Part shown: positions 57,301 to 64,000 of the stretch, piece after piece
Layout of the letters: every line of letters begins with the position of its first letter
Position numbering within the stretch: position 1 is the stretch's first letter
NCBI GenBank assembly: GCA_963681505.1
Contig: OY811976.1
Location: forward strand, 62,001-126,000
DNA length: 64,000 nt
DNA from: Eunapius fragilis
Lineage: Eukaryota; Porifera; Demospongiae; Spongillida; Spongillidae
Direction of reading: 5' to 3'
Made by a program: the position numbers and the translations under genes
The notes under the pieces: model-generated
Seen by the model: only the letters and a program-made list of their open reading frames with translations
What the model was told of the DNA's origin: nothing
Database searches by the model: none

Positions 57301-58090
57301 TATTAGGACGGACCATGATATGAGTGAAGGTTATGAAGACGATGGCAATAATGATGATTGTGATGACAAAGGTGATGAGGATGAAGATGAAGAGAGGGAC
57401 CCCAATTTTTTAGTTCCCACATATATCAATCAACCGGATCCAAATGATTTATGTGCACTTAAATGGGGCAAAGATCATTACATGAAATATCTTCCATCAA
57501 TGAAAAGAAAACCGTATACGTGAGGCAATACAATCCAGTTGTATACATCAATTTTACTGCAAAATCTCTCAGAAAACAACAGTGTCCATTTGAGAGAAAT
57601 TTCATCAGAAAAGTGGTGAAAGAAATGGAAGTAAATAACGCACGTTAGTTTAGGAATATAAATTAATTGTTTATACCTGGCACAGCCTGCCATCAGAAGG
57701 ATCCAGTCAGGAAAACAAAAAAGTGTATTCTATCAGCATACTTCAACAGTGGAGAAGAACTTGAAATCTGATTGGAACTGGCCATTACAACCTTGTTATG
57801 ATATGGTATTGAAATTGTAAGCAGTTCTCATTAACGTGCAGATTTCTATTTATTCCCAAAGGTTTCGGAGATTTTTCATTATCTCACTGAAGTGGAAAGT
57901 GATAACAATAAGACAGCATCAGTTACCATATCCCGCATAAATAAGCTAATTGTATGGCCTGAGGTAAGCTCTGCAGATTATTCTATAATGTATATGGACA
58001 CAAACAGATTGTTACTACTCTCATCATGATCAAGTACAACATCGACCACAAGCAAGCAACTTGTCACTTTCTTCAACAAACCCTTCCATG
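54327..58090 (+). CDS. Ubiquitin-specific protease fused to Ulp1/SENP SUMO protease
   Basis: USP exons begin at 54,384 (or ATG 54,327). The Cys box is NKGLENSSNICWLNAAIQAL (catalytic Cys codon 54,453). GAQNDCCEGITALLERL resembles the QQDxxEF block. FCEGCNQRLSAQQRELSFPS (55,215 on) is the zinc-finger/palm part. YELSALV|LHHGKSANEGH|YTCIVRSR (His codon 55,551) with WIHYNDVEV completes the His box. Phase-compatible exons run on into a Ulp1 domain: EWISSRVKYFPHI, MKVISFDPTFLPAFKAKGYS, LFPVHKPQHWCLV (His codon 56,500), VVYLKSKEIHCIDSL (Asp codon 56,609), NSQDCGVFVCF (Cys codon 56,881). An acidic tail (57,193 on; DDDxxDEDEDEERDPNFLVP) ends at TGA 58,088-58,090. Expected role: removal of ubiquitin and SUMO from the transposase or host proteins. 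An in-frame TAG at 54,970 may inactivate the USP in this copy. Confidence 0.82.
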
Positions 58091-58189
58091 AAAATGATAA
58101 TTTTCTGTTCTCCCAATATCATATGCCACACCGCATGCACAGCTTCACCAATACGATGCTTCCCTACTTACAATGCAGTATCTAACTTA

Positions 58190-59975
58190 CTCAAAGTATG
58201 TGTGTGTAATGATGACATAGCCATGGGTCCTCAGGTGGGAGGGGCCAATGACATGAGCTAGACTTTACCAAGTCAGGCAACCTCTGGGTGAGATCCAGAA
58301 TTCACAGCCTCACCAGTACCATGCTTCCCTGGTGATTAAGCAGTATCTAATTTACTCAATGTAAGTGTGTGTAATGATGACATAGCCATGGGTCCTCAGG
58401 TGGGAGGGGCAAGTGACATGAGATAGACTTTACCAAGTCAGGCAACCTCTGGGTGAGGTCCAGAATGCACAGCCTCACCAGTACCATGCTTCCCTGGTGA
58501 TTAAGCAGTATCTAACTTACTCAATGTATGTGTGTGTAATGATGACATAGCCATGGGTCCTCAGGTGGGAGGGGCCAGTGACCTGAGGTAGACTTTCCCA
58601 TGTCAGGCAACCTCTGGGTGAGGTCTAGAATGCACAGCCTCACCAGTACCATGCTTCCCTGGTGATTTAGCAGTATCTAACTTACTCAATGTATGTGTGT
58701 GTAATGATGACATAGCCATGGGTCCTCAGGTGGGAAGGGCCAGTGACCTGCAGGAGGTAGACTTTCCCATGTCAGGCAACCTCTGGGTGAGGTCCAGAAT
58801 GCACAGCCTCACCAGTACCATGCTTCCCTGGTGATTAAGCAGAATCTAATTTACTCAATATATGTGTGTCTAAAGATGACATAGCCATGAGTCCTCAGGT
58901 GGGAGCGGCCAGTGACATGAGATAGACTTTACCAAGTCAGGCAACCTCTGGGTGAGGTCCAGAATGCACAACCACACCAGTACCATGCTTCCCTGGTGAT
59001 TAAGCAGTATCTAATTTACTCAATGTATGTGTGTGTAATGATGACATAGCCATGGGTCCTCAGGTGGGAGGGGCCAGTGACATGAGATAGACTTTACCAA
59101 GTCAGGCAACCTCTGGGTGAGGTCCAGAATGCACAGCCTCACCAGTACCATGCTTCCCTGGTGATTAAGCAGTATCTAACTTACTCAATGTGTGTGTAAT
59201 GATGACATAGCCATGGGTCCTCAGGTGGGAGGGGCCAGTGACCTGAGGTACACTTTCCCATGTCAGGCAACCTCTGGGTGAGGTCTAGAATGCACAGCCT
59301 CACCAGTACCATGCTTCCCTGGTGATTTAGCAGTATCTAATTTACTCAATGTATGTGTGTGTAATGATGACATAGCCATGGGTCCTCAGGTGGGAGGGGC
59401 CAGTGACCTGAGGTAGACTTTCCCATGTCAGGCAACCTCTGGGTGAGGTCCAGAATGCACAGCCTCACCAGTACCATGCTTCCCTGGTGATTAAGCAGTA
59501 TCTAACTTACTCAATGTATGTGTGTGTAATGATGACATAGCCTTGGGTCCTCAGGTGGGAGGGGCCAGTGACCTGCAGGAGGTAGACTTTCCCATGTCAG
59601 GCAACCTCTGAGTGAGGTCCAGAATGCACAGCCGCACCAGTACCATGCTTCCCTGGTGATTTAGCAGTATCTAACTTACTCAATGTATGTTTGTGTAATG
59701 ATGACATAGCCATGGGTCCTCATGTGGGAGGGGCCAGTGACATGAGATAGACTTTACCAAGTCAGGCAACCTCTGGGTGAGGTCCAGAATGCACAGCCTC
59801 ACCAGTACCATGCTTCCCTGGTGATTAAGCAGTATCTAACTTACTCAATGTATGTGTGTGTAATGATGACATAGCCATGGGTCCTCAGGTGGGAGGGGCC
59901 AGTGACCTGAGGTAGACTTTCCCATGTCAGGCAACCTCTGGGTGAGGTCCAGAATGCACAGCTTTACCAGTATCA
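58190..59975 (-). repeat. 165-bp tandem array, right (about 11 copies, inverted)
   Basis: Reverse complement of the left array (CCATGGGTCCTCAGGTGGGA, CAGGCAACCTCTGGGTGAG, ACCATGCTTCCCTGGTGATT). Two units carry a 4-5 bp insertion (CCTGCAGGAGGTAG near 58,747 and 59,572), indicating local unit duplication. The first copy abuts the TGA of the coding region by about 100 bp. Confidence 0.97.
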
Positions 59976-60027
59976 TGCTCGTACGTGTAATCATATTCAC
60001 GCATACGCGGCGTGCGCATTATTTTTA

Positions 60028-60087
60028 ATCAGTGCTAATATGTGTGAAATGTGAGGCTGTGGAATGTACGGCTAACTTCTAAGCGGT
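60028..60087 (-). repeat. Right terminal inverted repeat
   Basis: Ends ...CTAACTTCTAAGCGGT, exact inverted copy of the left end over about 33 bp. Confidence 0.85.
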
Positions 60088-60095
60088 CCTCTATC
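60088..60095. other. Right target-site duplication (CCTCTATC)
   Basis: Identical to 46,966-46,973. Confidence 0.9.
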
Positions 60096-60250
60096 TTGGC
60101 GATGAGCTTAGGCGGGAGCCTTGCTGCCGGGTTGAAGGCCGTTGTTGCGCTGCTCGGGAGCGCTGGATCGGACGGGTCGGGATAGAAGGGCAGCCAGCTC
60201 ACGCCCCCGCTAGTGCCTGTTGACTGCTGCTCAAATGTGGGCAAGTCTGT
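60096..60250 (-). pseudogene. Retroelement gag-like ORF, 5' part
   Basis: Minus strand reads MPTFEQQSTGTSGGVSWLPF, then FNPAARLPPKLIAKIE up to the insertion point. It continues at 46,965 (LKFVEMNE) after removal of the 13.1-kb transposon. Start codon at 60,244 is tentative. Confidence 0.55.
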
Positions 60251-60339
60251 GAGCGTACGAGACGCCGTCCGTATTCATCCCCCGTGCCGTGCCACCCCCC
60301 GATCTCCCAGGTCGGTCGTGACCACCATCTTCAGTATCC

Positions 60340-62780
60340 TCAGTATTGGTCTGAGGGTCGGCTAGGTAGGGAGAGGTCACTCAGGTCATCACTGGCCACA
60401 CCCATCAGCTGGTGGATATAGGACTGGTCCTGCTGCCCACACAGAGGTCGAAGGTCATCACAGATGTGAACCAAGGTGGACAGGTTCTCCTGCATGGTCC
60501 CCAGGCCATTCAAGACCACCTGCACATTATGGCAATGATAGATAGCCATGAACACATCCTGTCATCCACCTAGGCTCATCCGCTCCAACCCCAAACTGGC
60601 CACACCCACATCCTCCCACACATCTTGGCCACACCCACACCCTCTCACACCTCAACCACACCCACATCTTTCCCCTTAGCTACACCCACCCACCTTGGCC
60701 ACACCCACATCCTCCCACACACCTTGACCATACCCCACCCACCTTGGCCACACCCAGGCCTCTCTGTGTGCTCAGGATGCTGCTTGCATTGGAAGACCCA
60801 AGCTTACTCCTCCCCTCTCCTAGGTGCTGCACAAGGTTGCCATGGAGCTCAGTGAACTGGGCCCACAGAGGTATGGACTCCCTCAGGTCCTCAGCATAGC
60901 TCCTCAGCTGCTTGGAGAGACTCTCGTACCGACTGGCAAAGTCCCTGACCATCACTGCTGTGGGTTCTCTGTCCTTCCCTCTCAGATGTTCCAACATGAA
61001 CTCCAGGGTCTCCTCACAGATGAAGCTCTTAAAGTGACTGTGCCTACACACCTCCTGGTACATTACCTAATGCAACAACAATGGAGTGAGATAACCTCAG
61101 CACATATACAGGGGATACCCCTAGTACAATAAGGGACTGTCCCTATTACATAAAGAACTGCTGAAAAGAGAGCAATCCTCCTAAAGATGGAGGCTAATCT
61201 ACAGGTCCAGCCCCCCTCCATTCTCCAACCCTGTTTCCGCCTCCCTATACCTACCTCATGGAGGTTGATCTCCTCATCGGATCACCTCCCTTCTACCATG
61301 AGTGGCTCTCTGTTCCCTCAAACATCCCTCAGTCCTCTCCAACCAATTGAATTCCTCTACTGTGACCTGTTGGATGTAACACATTTGAGACTTTGTGGCT
61401 TCCAGTCTCAGTATGGTTTCGTCCAGGAGCTTGCACACAGACTCCCAGTGTACCTGGACGTCGTGCATCCTGTGGGGGTGGGGCAACAGGAAGCCATTGG
61501 ATGGGGGTGTGGTCAACAACGTTACCTTGACGATACATCACTAGTCCCATTCTTCTTTTCGTCATGAGGTGTTAGCTCCACCCCCAAGGAGAGCACTCTG
61601 TCTCTACAGTCCACCTTAGCACCAAGGGTGTAAGTGAACACCTTTGGGAGGGTAAAGATAAACCAAGGGTGTCAGTGAACACCTTTGGGAGGGTAAAGAT
61701 ACACCAGGGTGTCAGTGAACACCTTTGGGAGGGTAAAGATACACCAAGGGTGTCAGTAAACACCTTTAGGAGGGTGAAGGGGTGCTTTATTTATACACAC
61801 TACCCCTGTTTGCTCATTGCTATAGGACTGGGGACCAGACAACTTACCTGGCAGGACTGCAGATGGTCTTCAATACCCTTCTCTCCTTTCTCTGTCACTT
61901 CTCTTGAGAACCTGTTGGCCTCCTGTGTCATCCACCCAAGCAGATCCTTCACTTCCTTCTCGTACTCCTCCCACCTCTCCTTTAGAGCCTGCTTCTCCCC
62001 ACTGTGGTGCTCCATTGCGGCCACAAACCCCGCCCATCTCTTGTGCATGGACACCATCTTGCCTTCAAGATGGTCACTGGGTTTGTACCTGGAAGACAGC
62101 TGCTCTGCATGGCAGTGCAGGGCATAGAACTGCTTTGTGTCGTTCCATCTCTTTCATCAAGTCCTGTATGTAACAAAATACAGCACCTATATCCCCACCT
62201 GTTACACAGAGAATATATACCAGCACTCACATAATACTCCTCCAGTTCGCTTCCAGTGACTCCAATTGGAGCCCTCTTCTCTGTCCATAGCTTGTGTTTA
62301 TCGTGGGCCTCACATAGCCACTTACCAAAGGTGTCATACTCACTCTGAAACTTTTGCATGGCTGCCACAGCTTCCTTGCAACACTCCCTCTGCTCAAAAA
62401 GCCTCTCTGAGAAGTCAGCAAATTCAGTTTGCGGCTGTTGGGCTTTTGATACTAGCTCCTCCTCCTCCTCCCCAGACCACACCAATCTCCTCAGCTTTGC
62501 CAAAATCCCTACCAGGGTCTTCTTTGTGAGTGAGGAAGTCTTCATCCAGTGTCACATGTGATACGATCACACTCAATGTACGAACATGTGCATTCAAAAT
62601 CAGGTGGTATACCACACAACACACCACCTCACCTCCATCCCTCCTCCCACCACAAGCACCCACCTGTAGAATTAGTCCCTGTTCCAACAGCCTCTCCAGA
62701 TGTGCTCCAATAGGTCCACACTCATTGTACCTTCTCTCTATCTCCCCCAGCTGACCAAAAGTCGTTATGGGGACACAGTT
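60340..62780 (-). CDS. Spectrin-repeat protein, 3' exons
   Basis: Six minus-strand exons, all with phase-0 borders: 62,664-62,780 (NCVPITTFGQLGEIERRYNE), 62,231-62,521 (TLVGILAKLRRLVWSGEEEE...FGKWLCEAHDKHKLW), 61,848-62,150 (FYALHCHAEQLSSRYKPSDH...MHKRWAGFVAAMEHHSGEKQ), 61,286-61,453 (VHWESVCKLLDETILRLEAT), 60,743-61,054 (EVCRHSHFKSFICEETLEFM...YESLSKQLRSYAEDL) and the terminal exon 60,340-60,519 (VVLNGLGTMQENLSTLVHIC) with TGA at 60,340-60,342. About 456 residues of helical, Trp- and Leu-patterned sequence match spectrin-type repeats of plakin/nesprin/spectrin proteins. No KASH or GAR domain is seen at the C-terminus. The 5' part lies beyond 62,780, outside or not recognised. Likely a cytoskeletal linker; the exact orthologue is not identifiable. 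Introns are filled with tandem repeats. Confidence 0.8.
60590..60742. repeat. CCACACCCACATCCTCCCAC-type intronic repeat
   Basis: Degenerate 30-35 bp units built from TTGGCCACACCCAC and TCCCACACACC, in the last intron of the spectrin-repeat gene. Confidence 0.7.
61625..61776. repeat. 40-bp intronic minisatellite
   Basis: Four copies with core GGGTGTCAGTGAACACCTTT followed by GGGAGGGTAAAGATACACCA; each contains the inverted pair GGTGT...ACACC. Lies in the intron between two spectrin-repeat exons. Confidence 0.85.
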
Positions 62781-62794
62781 CTGGAAGAAGGGTA

Positions 62795-63010
62795 GTGAGA
62801 GATGGCGAGAGAAGGAGGGAGGGGAGGTGGTGTGAGGAGGAAGGGGAGGAGGGAGGGGAGGTGGTGTGAGGAGGAAGGGGAGGAGGGAGGGGAGGTGGTG
62901 TGAGGAGGAAGGGGAGGAGGGAGGGGAGGTGGTGTGAGGAGGAAGGGGAGGAGGGAGGGGAGGTGGTGTGGGGAGGAAGGGGAGGTGGTGTGAGAAGGGA
63001 GGAAGGTGGT
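62795..63010. repeat. 34-bp purine-rich minisatellite
   Basis: Units with GAGGAAGGGGAGGAGGGAG and GGGAGGTGGTGTG repeated five times; G-rich strand with quadruplex potential. Immediately upstream of the first visible spectrin-repeat exon. Confidence 0.85.
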
Positions 63011-63204
63011 ATGGGGAGGAGGTGATGGTGGAGTTAGTGTGGGGTATTTACGACATGTCAGATCACTATGGAGACATGAATGTCATGCAATTGCACAGCA
63101 TCATACACAACACATGCAAATGTTTGGGGGGAGAGAGATTTAATGATGCAATACCCTTATCTAATGAGCTACTGTACCCTGGGCATGGCAGCATGACCCC
63201 AACA

Positions 63205-64000
63205 CATCCTGTACATTGTCCACTAACACATCCTGTACATGTGTCCACTAACACATCCTGTACATGTGTCCACTAACACACCCTGTACATGTGTCCACTA
63301 ACATATCCTGTACATGTGTCCACTAACACATCCTGTATATGTGTCCACTAACACACCCTGTACATGTGTCCACTAACATATCCTGTACATGTGTCCACTA
63401 ACACACCCTGTACATGTGTCCACTAACATATCCTGTACATGTGTCCACTAACACATCCTGTACATGTGTCCACTAACACACCCTGTACATGTGTCCACTA
63501 ACATATCCTGTACATGTGTCCACTAACACATCCTGTACATGTGTCCACTAACACACCCTGTACATGTGTCCACTAACACATCCTGTACATGTGTTCACTA
63601 ACACACCCTGTACATGTGTCCACTAACACATCCTGTACATGTGTCCACTAACACACCCTGTACATGTGTCCACTAACACATCCTGTACATGTGTCCACTA
63701 ACACACTCTGTACATGTGTCCAATAACACACCCTGTACATGTGTCCACTAACACACCCTGTACATGTGTCCACTAACACACCCTGTACATGTGTCCACTA
63801 ACATATCCTGTACATGTGTCCACTAACACACTCTGTACATGTGTCCACTAACACACTCTGTACATGTGTCCACTAACACACCCTGTACATGTGTCCACTA
63901 ACATATCCTGTACATGTGTCCACTAACACACCCAGTACATGTGTCCACTAACACACCCTGTACATGTGTCCACTAACACACCCTGTACATGTGTCCACTA
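63205..64000. repeat. 25-bp minisatellite (CCTGTACATGTGTCCACTA), runs off the window
   Basis: About 32 units of 25 bp, with variants at the ACA(C/T)A(T/C)CC positions and CTCTG. No unique spacers between units. Continues past the right edge. Confidence 0.97.

Larger units (their letters stand above)
46974..60087 (+). mobile_element. 13.1-kb foldback-type DNA transposon carrying transposase, USP and Ulp1 genes
   Basis: The outermost 34 bp are perfect inverted repeats, apart from whether one terminal base belongs to the element or to the target. Similarity continues for about 26 further bp at about 70 percent. Inside these are inverted arrays of a 165-bp unit (47,145-50,090 and 58,190-59,975), and between them about 30 plus-strand exons encode PHD finger, DDE transposase, ubiquitin-specific protease, Ulp1 protease and an acidic tail. 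The 8-bp duplication (9 bp with one mismatch if the ends are ACCGC...GCGGT) fits Mutator-like or foldback elements (8-11 bp). Drosophila foldback/NOF elements share the tandem-array inverted ends. Confidence 0.88.

Noticed and set aside
50274..58261. Host gene cluster with PHD, USP and SENP genes
   Set aside because: The coding block sits exactly between inverted arrays and terminal repeats with a target duplication and includes a DDE transposase, so it belongs to the mobile element.
46974..60087. Maverick/Polinton or KDZ/Zisupton identity for the 13.1-kb element
   Set aside because: No DNA polymerase, packaging ATPase or capsid genes as in Polintons. The transposase motifs (CDATG, ITDRS, HACTSHV) do not match KDZ proteins as I know them; Mutator/foldback fits better but is not proven.

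Overview
This is eukaryotic, almost certainly metazoan, nuclear DNA. Coding sequence is split by many short (about 40-120 bp) GT-AG introns, micro- and minisatellites are abundant, and the mobile elements are of animal type (hAT, Ginger-like, Ty3/gypsy with tRNA-Ser and tRNA-Leu primer sites, foldback MITEs). Compact introns, frequent ACATGTA words and this element mix suggest an early-branching marine invertebrate, most likely a sponge; that placement is inference. No tRNA, rRNA or CRISPR locus was recognised. Most of the window is a nest of transposons and tandem arrays; few genes look like host genes.

Layout. 0.9-1.5 kb: small element with TGTC ends and a 4-bp target duplication. 3.06-3.52 kb: minus-strand coiled-coil gene. 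3.8-9.35 kb: five blocks of a 22-bp minisatellite, interrupted by a dead hAT transposase gene and a non-autonomous hAT element. 9.6 kb: TA-flanked hairpin MITE. 10-18 kb: mostly empty, with a decayed hAT-like relic on the minus strand (15.1-17.6 kb). 18.7-27.7 kb: scattered possible exons of an unidentified plus-strand gene, plus the minisatellite again, split by a complete Ty3/gypsy element (20,236-25,054) with a 5-bp duplication. 27.7-29.8 kb: a 26-bp array. 31.5-34.0 kb: Ginger1-like integrase transposon with TSD and a dead transposase carrying a PHD finger. 36-39.6 kb: broken transposase-like gene on the minus strand, interrupted by two foldback insertions. 41.6-44.0 kb: minus-strand protein-kinase-like gene. 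44.6-45.1 kb: gag remnant. 60.3-62.8 kb: 3' part of a spectrin-repeat gene on the minus strand. 63.2 kb to the right edge: a 25-bp array.

The main find is a 13.1-kb transposon at 46,974-60,087. It lies in a retroelement gag-like ORF between copies of CCTCTATC. It has short terminal inverted repeats followed by inverted arrays of a 165-bp unit (about 18 copies on the left, 11 on the right). Between the arrays, about 30 small exons on the plus strand encode, in order, a PHD finger, a DDE/MULE-like transposase, a ubiquitin-specific protease (USP) with its Cys and His boxes, a Ulp1/SENP SUMO protease with His-Asp-Cys, and an acidic tail. Splice phases link the modules, so they may be made as one or two long proteins. 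The architecture recalls Drosophila foldback/NOF elements, but I know of no described transposon that carries both a deubiquitinase and a deSUMOylase. Three in-frame stops suggest this copy is no longer fully coding.

Several unrelated elements here (the foldback element, the Ginger-like element and its small relative) share a design: terminal inverted repeats followed by inverted tandem arrays.
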